From contig NZ_JABJRC010000001.1 of the NCBI RefSeq assembly GCF_013131805.1, forward strand, positions 186,001 to 250,000: a stretch of 64,000 nucleotides of DNA, written 5' to 3'. The notes beneath the pieces are model-generated. The model was not told where the DNA came from. It made no database searches and saw nothing but the letters and a program-made list of their open reading frames with translations. Positions 12,128 to 19,156 of the stretch are shown piece after piece. The DNA is from Kribbella sandramycini (GTDB lineage Bacteria; Actinomycetota; Actinomycetes; Propionibacteriales; Kribbellaceae). The first letter of the stretch is position 1. Every line of letters begins with the position of its first letter. A program made the position numbers and the translations under genes.

Positions 12128-12162
12128 GAGGAGCGGCCACCCGGACTCGGGGGCCGCTCCTC
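12128..12162 (-). terminator. Strong intercistronic hairpin between rpsO and pnp
   Basis: Perfect 11-bp outer stem (GAGGAGCGGCC / GGCCGCTCCTC) with a further 4-bp inner stem (CCCG / CGGG) around a GACT tetraloop. It begins 7 nt after the rpsO stop. The position suggests a terminator or attenuator that uncouples rpsO from pnp, or a 3' stabiliser of rpsO mRNA. Confidence 0.75.
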
Positions 12163-12168
12163 ACGACG

Positions 12169-12441
12169 TCATCGGCGAAGGCCGAGCCGCTCGATCAGGG
12201 ACCGGTAGCGGTTGATGTCCTTCTTCGCCAGGTAGTTCAGCAGCCGGCGGCGCTGACCGACGAGCAGCAGCAGGCCACGACGGCTGTGGTGGTCGTGCTT
12301 GTGCTCCTTCAGGTGCTCCGTCAGGTGCGAAATGCGGTGCGTGAGCAGCGCGACCTGGACCTCGGGAGAGCCCGTGTCGCCCTCGGTCAGGGCGTACTCG
12401 CCCATGATCTTCTTCTTCGTTGCAGCATCAACAGCTGACAC
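12169..12441 (-). CDS. rpsO: 30S ribosomal protein S15
   Basis: Small-subunit protein that binds 16S rRNA early in assembly. At 90 aa (with initiator) it has the usual length. The sequence shows the family hallmarks [16 protein letters not shown], the [20 protein letters not shown] rRNA-binding region and the terminal [16 protein letters not shown] at 12441 is chosen because it gives the family N-terminus [11 protein letters not shown] and has AGAGGAA 5 nt upstream. Placed between ribF and pnp as in most actinobacteria. Confidence 0.97.
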   Translation of the reverse strand: MSAVDAATKKKIMGEYALTEGDTGSPEVQVALLTHRISHLTEHLKEHKHDHHSRRGLLLLVGQRRRLLNYLAKKDINRYRSLIERLGLRR

Positions 12442-12557
12442 AGAAGTTCCTCTCGATTTCCGTTGCGCGGCGCACCGGGGCTTCGTCACCCGAGCACTCT
12501 CGTTCCGCGGCCGTTCAGACGGCAGCGCCCAGGGTATCAGTCCGTGGACGCGGCACC

Positions 12558-13520
12558 CTAATTCTCGGTAAGGGTCCGGCGCGCCTGGTCGACATCGGCC
12601 TTCATCTGGACCAGCAGGTCGTCGATGGTCTCGAAGCGGATCTGCGTCCCGCGCAGCCGGGCCACGAAGTCGATCGCGATCCGCGCGCCGTAGAGCTCCA
12701 GGTCGTCGCGGTCCAGCACGTACGACTCCACCCGCCGGTCCACGCCGTCGAACGTCGGGTTGCTGCCGACGCTGATCGCGGCCGGCATCGACTCGCCGTA
12801 CGCCGGGCCGCCCGCGGCCGGGGTGAGCACGGTCAGCCACCCGGCGTACACCCCGTCCTGCGGGACGGCGGCAGCCGGATCGGCGGGGATGTTCGCGGTC
12901 GGGTAACCCAGCTCACGGCCGCGCTTGTCGCCTTCGACGACCACGCCGGTGACCCGCAGCGGCCGCCCGAGCGCCCCGGCCGCAGCCTCCACGTTGCCCT
13001 CGGCCAACTGCCGGCGCACGTACGTCGACGACCACGGCTGGGCGTCGCCGGCCAGGCTCAGCCCTTCGACCTGGAACCCGTGCGTCGCGCCCGCCGCGAC
13101 CAGCGTGTCGACGTGACCCGCGGCCCGGTGGCCGAAGCGGAAGTTCTCCCCGACGACGATCGCCTTGGCGTGCAGCGTGCCGACCAGGACGCGCTCGATG
13201 AACTCCTCCGGCGACCAGGCCGCGACGTCCTTGTCGAACGGGAGGATCAGGACGGCGTCCGCGCCGTGCCGGCCGAGCAGCTCCGCGCGCCGGCCGGGCT
13301 CACTGAGCATCAGCGGCGCGTGATCGGGCCGCAGCACCCGCATCGGGTGCGGGTCGAAGGTGAGCGCGACCACCGGCAGCCCGCCCAGCTCGGCGGCCCG
13401 CGCCTTGGCGTGCGCGAGCACCTCCTGGTGACCCCGATGCACCCCGTCGAAGTTGCCGATGGTGACGACCGACGGGCCGAATTCCGCACCCACCTCGTCC
13501 AAACCGTGCCAGACACGCAT
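12558..13520 (-). CDS. ribF: Bifunctional riboflavin kinase / FAD synthetase
   Basis: Makes FMN and then FAD from riboflavin. About 320 aa. The N-terminal FAD-synthetase domain has the nucleotidyltransferase motif FDGVHRGHQ (residues about 24-32). The C-terminal flavokinase domain has [19 protein letters not shown] followed by TANI, the ATP- and flavin-binding signature. The ATG at 13520 gives the usual MRVWHGL start; an upstream in-frame start at 13553 would add 11 residues without family support. It heads the ribF-rpsO-pnp block and is divergent from the SGNH hydrolase gene. Confidence 0.95.
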   Translation of the reverse strand: MRVWHGLDEVGAEFGPSVVTIGNFDGVHRGHQEVLAHAKARAAELGGLPVVALTFDPHPMRVLRPDHAPLMLSEPGRRAELLGRHGADAVLILPFDKDVAAWSPEEFIERVLVGTLHAKAIVVGENFRFGHRAAGHVDTLVAAGATHGFQVEGLSLAGDAQPWSSTYVRRQLAEGNVEAAAGALGRPLRVTGVVVEGDKRGRELGYPTANIPADPAAAVPQDGVYAGWLTVLTPAAGGPAYGESMPAAISVGSNPTFDGVDRRVESYVLDRDDLELYGARIAIDFVARLRGTQIRFETIDDLLVQMKADVDQARRTLTEN

Positions 13521-13611
13521 AAGAGCAGGATTCCATGTAGTCACCGTCCCCACCCCACCGCCCCGGTCAGGGTCAGGTCCCGGTTCTTCGCAGCAGGTCC
13601 ACCGTCACCCC

Positions 13612-13641
13612 TTGTAATCGGGTGATGACTCAACTTAGGGT
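13612..13641 (+). promoter_or_regulatory. Promoter of the SGNH hydrolase gene
   Basis: TTGTAA (13612-13617) and TAGGGT (13636-13641) are separated by 18 nt. The -10 fits the actinobacterial principal-sigma consensus TAGRRT. A start near 13648 leaves a short leader with GGGGAGG before the GTG at 13672. Confidence 0.55.
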
Positions 13642-13671
13642 GGGCCCGCTACCGAGCCTTGGGGAGGCCAA

Positions 13672-14685
13672 GTGAAGTTCCACCGTGCGATCGCCACGGT
13701 CACCGGGTTGCTGATGACGACGGCGCTGACCGTCGCGGCGACGGCTCCGGCGCAGGCGGGACAGCACCGATTCCGCGAGTACGTCGCGCTCGGTGACTCC
13801 TACACCTCGGCGCCGTTCGTCCCGATCCCGGATCTGCTGTCGCTCGGGTGCGCCCGATCGTTCAGCAACTACCCCAAGCTGGTCGCCGCCGCGTTCGGCG
13901 TGCACCGGTTCACCGACGTCAGCTGCGGCGGCGCCGACACCACGAACATGCTGAACCCGCAGAGCACGATCCTCGGCACGGCGCGGCCACAGTTCGACGC
14001 GCTGACCCCGCGGACGGATCTGGTCACCCTCGGGATCGGCGGCAACGACTTCGGCGTGTTCGGCGCCGTGATCGACAAATGCCCCGAGCTGCGCGCCTCC
14101 GACCCGGCCGGCGCGCCTTGCCGGGCGCACTTCACGGTCGACGGCGTGGACACGCTGAAGGCCAAGATCGCCCAGACGCAGACCCGGATCACGACTGTTG
14201 TCCAGGGCATCAAACAGCGGTCGCCGAAGGCCACGATCGTGCTCGTCGGCTACCCGAAGATCGCGCCCGAGCACGGCACCTGCCCGGACATCCTGCCGTT
14301 CGCCGACGGCGACTACGGCTACCTGTACGCGATCGAGCAGGCGCTGAACGCCGCCGTCGCGAACGCCGCCGCTGCCACCGGGGCGACATACGTCGACACC
14401 TTCGGGCCCTCGACCGGGCACGACGCCTGCGCGCCGGACGGCCAGGCCTGGATCCAGGGCAAGGACCTCAACCTGCTCCGCGCCGCCAACTACCACCCGC
14501 GCTACGAGGGTCAGGCCGGCGTCGCGTCGCTGACCGTCAAGAAGCTGACCGGCAAGCCCGCCACGGTCTCCGCGACCGAGCAGGCCGCCTGGGCGGCCAA
14601 GGGCCGCGAGCTGACCAGGTCGGCTGCCACCTCACCGGCCGTCAAGGCCGCCAATGACCGCGTACGGACCAGCGCGCAACGCTGA
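13672..14685 (+). CDS. Secreted SGNH/GDSL-family hydrolase
   Basis: Exported serine esterase or lipase of 337 aa. A Sec signal peptide (MKFHRAIATVTG, hydrophobic core, cleavage near AQA-GQ) precedes the catalytic domain. Block I is ALGDSYTSAPF with the nucleophile Ser; block III is GIGGNDFG; the catalytic His is in NYHPRYEGQAG near the C-terminus. Cysteines spaced through the domain (for example SCGGAD) fit the disulfide-stabilised Streptomyces lipase/esterase subfamily. The GTG start has GGGGAGG 4 nt upstream. It is a single-gene unit with a promoter upstream and a terminator downstream. Substrate unknown. Confidence 0.9.
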   Translation: MKFHRAIATVTGLLMTTALTVAATAPAQAGQHRFREYVALGDSYTSAPFVPIPDLLSLGCARSFSNYPKLVAAAFGVHRFTDVSCGGADTTNMLNPQSTILGTARPQFDALTPRTDLVTLGIGGNDFGVFGAVIDKCPELRASDPAGAPCRAHFTVDGVDTLKAKIAQTQTRITTVVQGIKQRSPKATIVLVGYPKIAPEHGTCPDILPFADGDYGYLYAIEQALNAAVANAAAATGATYVDTFGPSTGHDACAPDGQAWIQGKDLNLLRAANYHPRYEGQAGVASLTVKKLTGKPATVSATEQAAWAAKGRELTRSAATSPAVKAANDRVRTSAQR

Positions 14686-14709
14686 CCCTTTCCAATCCGT
14701 ACGCCGGCG

Positions 14710-14744
14710 CCGGGCCGGGCCACCTCATCCGTGGCCCGGCCCGG
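14710..14744. terminator. Bidirectional terminator between the hydrolase and sirtuin genes
   Basis: Perfect 14-bp GC-rich stem (CCGGGCCGGGCCAC and its complement) with a 7-nt loop. It lies 24 nt after the hydrolase stop and 7 nt after the stop of the convergent sirtuin gene. TCGTTT follows on the plus side. Confidence 0.85.
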
Positions 14745-14751
14745 TCGTTTG

Positions 14752-15633
14752 TCACGGCAGTGTCGTGCTCAGCTCGCTGAGCGCCTGGCCGAGCGGCAGG
14801 TTGATCCGCTGCCGCGCGTACGGGTCGCCGCGGGTGATGCCCTGGTTGACGATCAGAACCGGCGTACCGGCCTTGGCCGCGTGCCGCACGAAGCGGAAGC
14901 CGGACATCACGGTCAGGGACGAGCCGAGGACCAGTACGGCGTCCGCCGCGTCGATCAGCCGGTAACAGCGCTCCACGCGCGGTTTGGGCACGTTCTCGCC
15001 GAAGAACACCACATCCGGTTTGAGCACGCCGCCGCAGACCGTGCACGGAACGACGGTGAACTCGCGGACGACGTCCTCGGGCAGGTCGACATCGCCGTCC
15101 GGGTTGATCCGGGTCGCCTCGGCCTCGAAGTGCTCGTTGGCGGCCCGGAGCCGGATGTCGAGGGCTTCACGAGCGGACGTCGTACCGCAGTCCAGACAGA
15201 TGACGCGGTCGAGGTTGCCGTGCAGCTCGATCACATCCCGCGACCCGGCGGCCGTGTGCAGGCCGTCGACGTTCTGGGTGATGACGCCGGTCAGGTAGCC
15301 ACGGGCTTGGAGTGCCGCGACTGCCCGGTGGCCGTCGTTGGGATGCGCGCGGGCGATCGTGCGCCAGCCGAGGTGGCTGCGCGCCCAGTACCGCTGTCGA
15401 CCGGCTTCGCTCGCGACGAAGTCGCCGTACGTCATCGGAGTGTGGGTGCGCAGGCTGCCGGTCTCACCGCGGTAGTCGGGGATGCCGGACTCGGTGGAGA
15501 TGCCCGCGCCGCTGAGTACAACGACTCCCCCAGCCGCGACCACCTCAGCCAGCGGACCGATCTCCGTGGCCGCAGGCTCCAAGGCCAGTACGTCGGGGCC
15601 GGGAGCCCACTGCAGAGTCGGACGGGAGCGCAC
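14752..15633 (-). CDS. NAD-dependent protein deacylase, Sir2 family
   Basis: Sirtuin of about 293 aa that removes acyl groups from lysines using NAD. NAD-binding motifs GAGISTESGIPDYRG and TQNVDGLH are present, then the catalytic His in ELHGNLDRV, a zinc site made by CLDC and CTVCGG, and VVFFGENVPK. The start is uncertain: GTG at 15633 gives an N-terminus (RSRPTLQW) like other actinobacterial sirtuins, while GTG at 15660 would overlap the upstream gene by 14 nt. The downstream end faces the SGNH hydrolase gene across a strong terminator. It may share a transcript with the two regulator genes upstream. Confidence 0.9.
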   Translation of the reverse strand: MRSRPTLQWAPGPDVLALEPAATEIGPLAEVVAAGGVVVLSGAGISTESGIPDYRGETGSLRTHTPMTYGDFVASEAGRQRYWARSHLGWRTIARAHPNDGHRAVAALQARGYLTGVITQNVDGLHTAAGSRDVIELHGNLDRVICLDCGTTSAREALDIRLRAANEHFEAEATRINPDGDVDLPEDVVREFTVVPCTVCGGVLKPDVVFFGENVPKPRVERCYRLIDAADAVLVLGSSLTVMSGFRFVRHAAKAGTPVLIVNQGITRGDPYARQRINLPLGQALSELSTTLP

Positions 15634-15646
15634 GTCTCCAGGGTAG

Positions 15647-16219
15647 CTAGCGACGCACACCGAGGGTGGCGATCAGGTCCTCGTGCAGTTCAAACCAGAC
15701 TCGATGGCAGGAGTCCACCGACGTGCCGTCGACCCACTGCTGTGCCAATGCGTGCTGGAAGCGGGTGTCGTAGCCCTGGAAGCGCGGCAGGACTGCTGTG
15801 AGCCGGGCGACCAGCGGAGTCAGCTGTTGAGCGATCGCTGCAAGCTCTCCCAGCACCTGCTCATCCCAGACCGCATCGGTGTGGTCGTTGGCGGCCAGTG
15901 CGTCCGCGGTCGTCGGCCGGAGCTGCCAGTTGGTACAGGCGGCCTGCAGCCGGCCGTTGAGTGGCAGGAAGTCGTCGTAGACCGACTCGACCACCGGAGA
16001 CCGCTCAGCAGCCAGCAGTCGCTCGTTCTCGGCCCGCCCAGCCTCAGTGAGCGACCAGCCACCCAGACCGGCGAACTCACTCCAGCTGACCCAGCCATAG
16101 GCCTGGAAGTCGAGCAGCAACTCCCCTGCCATCGCTGGGTCGAGGTCGAACCGCGCTGCGACGGCTGCGTTGTCGGCGAAGCCGAGCAGCCGGACTGCAT
16201 GCAGAACCAGGAGGCTCAT
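15647..16219 (-). CDS. Probable winged-helix regulator, second gene of a regulator pair
   Basis: Protein of 190 aa. The first 80 residues (LVLHAVRLLGFADNAAVAARF, then LDFQAYGWVSW, then GGWSLTEAGRAENERLLAAE) have the order of a helix-turn-helix followed by a beta-wing, as in MarR/PadR-like regulators. The remaining 110 residues are helical, acidic and unfamiliar. Its ATG overlaps the stop of the preceding 117-aa DNA-binding protein gene by 4 nt (ATGA), so the two are made together. An upstream open frame reaching 16477 is a shadow of that gene. The pair is divergent from the PEP-utilising enzyme gene and probably controls it. Specific function unknown. Confidence 0.7.
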   Translation of the reverse strand: MSLLVLHAVRLLGFADNAAVAARFDLDPAMAGELLLDFQAYGWVSWSEFAGLGGWSLTEAGRAENERLLAAERSPVVESVYDDFLPLNGRLQAACTNWQLRPTTADALAANDHTDAVWDEQVLGELAAIAQQLTPLVARLTAVLPRFQGYDTRFQHALAQQWVDGTSVDSCHRVWFELHEDLIATLGVRR

Positions 16220-16569
16220 GACTGCCTGGCCGCAAGACGATCGAGGCGCTGTTGGCAGGCTTGTGGCGAGTTGAGGCCGAGAGCGCGGGCCATCTCGGCC
16301 CAGGTGAGCCCGAGGCCGCGAGCGGCGAACAGCAGGCCGGTCTCCAGCTGGTCGACCTCGGCGCGCGCCGCTGGGAGCAGTTGGAGCGCCGCAAGGGCGG
16401 CATCCCGGTCGCCGTCCGAGTGCAGGAAGAACTGGATGAGGTCCACCGCGGACGGCGGGATCGGCGCGGGTTGCCACGGACGCCGCTCCAGCTGGTCCGC
16501 GCCGCGGTCGAGCAGCCGATGGCGGGCGTCCGCCTCGCGCTGCGCCTGTGCGTGGTCGTTGCGCTCCAT
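16216..16569 (-). CDS. Small helix-turn-helix DNA-binding protein
   Basis: Protein of 117 aa. The N-terminal half is charged (MERNDHAQAQREADARHRLL); the C-terminal third is a clear helix-turn-helix (GLTWAEMARALGLNSPQACQ, then QRLDRL). ATG at 16569 is chosen because it lies exactly 6 nt after a -10 hexamer of a well-formed promoter, implying a leaderless mRNA. An upstream ATG at 16590 would be inside that promoter. It is coupled by ATGA to the 190-aa regulator gene and divergent from the PEP-utilising gene, with an inverted repeat between them. Probably an autoregulated local regulator. Confidence 0.72.
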   Translation of the reverse strand: MERNDHAQAQREADARHRLLDRGADQLERRPWQPAPIPPSAVDLIQFFLHSDGDRDAALAALQLLPAARAEVDQLETGLLFAARGLGLTWAEMARALGLNSPQACQQRLDRLAARQS

Positions 16570-16575
16570 GCCCGA

Positions 16576-16604
16576 ACAGTGGATCATCAACGAAACGTTG
16601 TCAA
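16576..16604 (-). promoter_or_regulatory. Leaderless promoter of the regulator pair
   Basis: Minus-strand TTGACA (16604-16599), a 17-nt spacer and CACTGT (16581-16576), then 6 nt to the ATG at 16569. The -35 is a perfect consensus. The spacing puts the transcription start at the A of the start codon. Confidence 0.65.
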
Positions 16605-16614
16605 CAAAATGTTG
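16597..16614. promoter_or_regulatory. Overlapping inverted repeats, candidate operator
   Basis: GTTG-T-CAAC (16597-16605) overlaps CAACA-AAA-TGTTG (16602-16614). The repeats cover the -35 box of the regulator pair and end right at the AAGGAG ribosome-binding site of the divergent PEP-utilising gene. A protein bound here could silence both directions. Confidence 0.5.
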
Positions 16615-16628
16615 AAGGAGTCGCGGGC

Positions 16629-17585
16629 GTGATCCCTCTCCAGGACGCCGGGGCCGCTGCGGGCCCGAAGGCCGCGACCCTCGGCCGGCTGCTCCGCGCG
16701 GGCTTCCCGGTGCCGCCCGGTCGGGTCGTCCTGCCCGGCGCGCCGGTCGAGAGAGTGCCGGCGGGGTTGTACGCCGTGCGCTCGTCGGCGTCCACCGAGG
16801 ACGGCGTCCAGGCCTCGGCGGCCGGTCAGTACGAAACCTTCCTCAACGTCTCCCATGACGATATTCCGGATCGGGTTGCCGACGTACGAGCCTCGCTCTC
16901 GTCGCAGCGGGCGGTGGCCTATCGCGGTGCTGCACCGGCCGAGATGGCCGTGATCGTGCAGCAGCAGGTCGATGCGGATGTCTCCGGGGTGATGTTCACC
17001 GGGCCGGTCACCGAGGTCGAGGCATTCTGGGGGCTGGGCGACGCCGTGGTCGGAGGTCTCGTCAATCCCGACGCCTTCACGCTGACCGACGACAGCATCG
17101 AACGACGAGGCTCCTGCTTGAGCGACGAGCAACTCCGCGAGCTCCAGCGCATTGGGATTGCCGTCGAGAAGCTGCTGGGCGGGCCGCAGGACATCGAGTT
17201 CGCGTTCGCCCAGGGTGGGTTGTGGTTGTTGCAGGCGCGGCCGGTGACGGCGCCACTGGAGGGCACCGGCGGGAGCGCCGGGACGGCGACCGGACCGGCG
17301 CGGGTGGTTCGAGGGGCTGATGAGTTCGGGCGGGTGCGGCCCGGAGACATCCTGGTGTGCCGGTTCACGGATCCGTCCTGGACACCGCTGTTCGGGGTGA
17401 TCGCCGGCATCGTCACCGAGACCGGCGGGCGGTTGTCCCATGCGGCGATCGTGGCCCGGGAACGGCGGATCCCGGCCGTGCTCGGCGTACCAGGAGTGCT
17501 CGGAACACTCCGGGACGGGAGTCGCGTCAGTATCGACGGCACGGCCGGGAGCGTCCGTCAGCTGCGCTTCGAGACGGAGCTGTAG
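16629..17585 (+). CDS. Minimal PEP-utilising enzyme: short ATP-grasp plus phosphohistidine domain
   Basis: Protein of 318 aa related to PEP synthase, pyruvate-phosphate dikinase and rifampin phosphotransferase. Residues about 1-215 look like a shortened PPDK-N ATP-grasp domain (GPKAATLGRLLRAGFPVPPG, AVRSSASTEDG, MAVIVQQQVDADVSGVMFTG, QDIEFAF, LLQARPVT). Residues about 235-315 are the mobile phosphohistidine domain, with the catalytic His at about residue 271 in TETGGRLSHAAIVARE. The PEP/pyruvate barrel of the 800-aa enzymes is absent, and so is a rifamycin-binding domain. GTG at 16629 has AAGGAG 8 nt upstream. Divergent from a two-gene regulator. It could phosphorylate a small molecule, or pass phosphate to a partner encoded elsewhere; the acceptor is unknown. 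Confidence 0.82.
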   Translation: MIPLQDAGAAAGPKAATLGRLLRAGFPVPPGRVVLPGAPVERVPAGLYAVRSSASTEDGVQASAAGQYETFLNVSHDDIPDRVADVRASLSSQRAVAYRGAAPAEMAVIVQQQVDADVSGVMFTGPVTEVEAFWGLGDAVVGGLVNPDAFTLTDDSIERRGSCLSDEQLRELQRIGIAVEKLLGGPQDIEFAFAQGGLWLLQARPVTAPLEGTGGSAGTATGPARVVRGADEFGRVRPGDILVCRFTDPSWTPLFGVIAGIVTETGGRLSHAAIVARERRIPAVLGVPGVLGTLRDGSRVSIDGTAGSVRQLRFETEL

Positions 17586-17983
17586 CCGCCACCGCCCGGG
17601 TAGACCCAGTCGCCGGCCAGGGTGTCGCCGCCGTCGCTGAAAGTGCCGCGGAAGTACGCCGGGCTGCCCTTGGCGCCGCCCCAGATCGTGAGCGTGTCGC
17701 CGTCCGGCTCGTAGACGTAGTCGAGGGTGTTGCCGGTCGAGTCGTAGAACCGCGACCACACCTCGGCCGTGGCCGGCTCGCCGAACGGGCGCAGGTTGCC
17801 GATCACCTCGAAGCCCTTGATCTCCTGCCCGTACTGGCGCAGCTCGACGTGCTGCAGCAGGAAGAACCGGCCCGGCATCCACTCGTACCGGACGGTGCCC
17901 TCGACCCCGCCACTCAAGGTCCAGGTGCCGACCAGGCGATCCAGGGCCTGCAGGTCGCTACCCGGCTGAACGTTCTCGGTCAT
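17558..17983 (-). CDS. Small lipocalin-like/DUF1579-type protein
   Basis: Protein of 141 aa with no signal peptide. The opening LQALDRLVGTWTLSGGVEGT and repeated strand-like segments (VRYEWMPGRFFLLQHVEL, DTLTIWGGAKGSPAYFRGTF, DTLAGDWVYPGGGGY) suggest a small beta-barrel of the DUF1579 or nitrobindin-like type. The family call is tentative and no function is implied. GAGGAG lies just before the ATG at 17983. Its last 28 nt overlap the 3' end of the convergent PEP-utilising gene, so the two transcripts are antisense to each other at their ends. Confidence 0.7.
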   Translation of the reverse strand: MTENVQPGSDLQALDRLVGTWTLSGGVEGTVRYEWMPGRFFLLQHVELRQYGQEIKGFEVIGNLRPFGEPATAEVWSRFYDSTGNTLDYVYEPDGDTLTIWGGAKGSPAYFRGTFSDGGDTLAGDWVYPGGGGYSSVSKRS

Positions 17984-18048
17984 CTCGTCTCCTCGGTTGA
18001 AGTTGCCGCTACCTCGGAGCGCACCGCGCCCTCTCGACAGCCGTGAGA

Positions 18049-18064
18049 TGTGATCTGGATCACC
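18049..18064 (+). promoter_or_regulatory. CRP/FNR-type operator upstream of the ECF42 operon
   Basis: TGTGATCTGGATCACC matches the CRP consensus TGTGA-N6-TCACA in nine of ten fixed positions. Further TGTGAG / CTCACA half-sites flank it imperfectly. It lies 68 nt before the DUF998 gene. Actinobacterial CRP-family regulators recognise this type of palindrome. Confidence 0.5.
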
Positions 18065-18131
18065 TCACAGGATCGTCGAGATCCCGGGACCGGCGACGAG
18101 GTGACGGCAACCAACGACCCAGGAGGTTGTC

Positions 18132-18788
18132 ATGACCACACTCACCGCCACCGCTCCCCCGGCCACCGTCCCCGCGCACCGGCTGCTCGCCGGGGTGCTC
18201 GCCGGGCCGGTCTTCTTCGCCTCGGCCGGCCTGCAGATGCTCACCCGGGACGGCTTCGACCTCACCCGGCACCCGATCAGCCAGCTCGCGACCGGTCCAC
18301 AGGGCTGGATCCAGATCAGCACCTTCGTCGCCGCCGGACTCGGCGTCCTGACCATGGCGACCGGACTGCGCACCGCCTTCGCCGACGGTATCGGACGTCG
18401 CGCACTGCCGATCCTGGTCGCGATCTTCGGCATCGGCCTGATCGCGTCCGGCATCTTCACCATGGACGCCGAACACGGCTTCCCGACCGGTACGCCGGAC
18501 GGCCCGGCCACCGACCCGTCGTGGCACAGCGTCGCGCACGGCATCGCCGCCGCGACCGGCTTCACCGCACTGGCCGTCGCCGCGATCGTTCTCGTCGTCC
18601 GATCCGTACGCCGCCGCCGCGTCGTCCCAGCCGTGCTCAGCGGACTGGCGGCCGTCGTACTGCTCGCACCGATGTCACCCGAGCACATGAGCCTCCAGAT
18701 CGCGTTTTGCGGGCTTGTCGGCTTCACCTGGACGTCTGTGGTCGCCCTGGTCGGTTACCGTGCCAGCACGCAGAGGAGGGCATCGTGA
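18132..18788 (+). CDS. DUF998 family membrane protein
   Basis: Integral membrane protein of 218 aa with about six hydrophobic helices. The family signature LTRHPISQLATGPQGWIQI is at about residues 45-65, and a conserved histidine (DPSWHSVAHGIAAATGF) starts the fourth helix. AGGAGG lies 6 nt before the ATG. The stop overlaps the GTG of the DGPF protein gene by 4 nt, so this is the first gene of a three-gene operon with an ECF42 sigma factor. Its biochemical role is unknown; placement suggests a membrane component or target of that sigma system. Confidence 0.88.
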   Translation: MTTLTATAPPATVPAHRLLAGVLAGPVFFASAGLQMLTRDGFDLTRHPISQLATGPQGWIQISTFVAAGLGVLTMATGLRTAFADGIGRRALPILVAIFGIGLIASGIFTMDAEHGFPTGTPDGPATDPSWHSVAHGIAAATGFTALAVAAIVLVVRSVRRRRVVPAVLSGLAAVVLLAPMSPEHMSLQIAFCGLVGFTWTSVVALVGYRASTQRRAS

Positions 18789-19156
18789 AGTACCTGTTGC
18801 TCAGCTACACCCCAGCCACCGCATGGGACGCCGCTACCGCGGAGACACCGTCCGAGGAGGCTCTGGCCGCGTTCGCGTTCTACCAGCGCTACGAGCAGGA
18901 GCTGAGCGCATCCGGCGAGTTCGTGACCAGCGAAGGGCTCGGCCACCCGGTGGTCAGCACGACGATACGCAAGGCCACGGACGGCGTGGTCGCCACCGAC
19001 GGGCCGTTCGCGGAGCTCAAGGAGGTGCTGGCGAGTTTCGCGGTGATCGACGTCGCCAGCCACGAGCGGGCGATCGAGATCGCCGGCCGGATCGTCGAGG
19101 TGCTCGGTGAGCCGATCGAGATCCGGCCGATCATGGGCGACGACTTCGGCGCGTGA
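18785..19156 (+). CDS. YCII-related DGPF-domain protein
   Basis: Small ferredoxin-fold protein of 123 aa. It carries the defining DGPF motif (VATDGPFAELKEVLASFAVI) and ends EIRPIMGDDFGA. GTG at 18785 overlaps the DUF998 stop (GTGA), and its own stop overlaps the sigma factor start in the same way. DGPF proteins are the known genomic partners and presumed targets of ECF42 sigma factors. Molecular activity is not established. Confidence 0.9.
   Translation: MKYLLLSYTPATAWDAATAETPSEEALAAFAFYQRYEQELSASGEFVTSEGLGHPVVSTTIRKATDGVVATDGPFAELKEVLASFAVIDVASHERAIEIAGRIVEVLGEPIEIRPIMGDDFGA

Noticed and set aside
9867..12215. 782-codon plus-strand open frame
   Set aside because: Antisense to pnp; low-complexity Leu/Gly/Arg sequence with no recognisable domain.
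16629..17585. Rifampin phosphotransferase
   Set aside because: Far too short, lacks the rifamycin-binding domain, and no rifamycin-associated palindromic element lies upstream.
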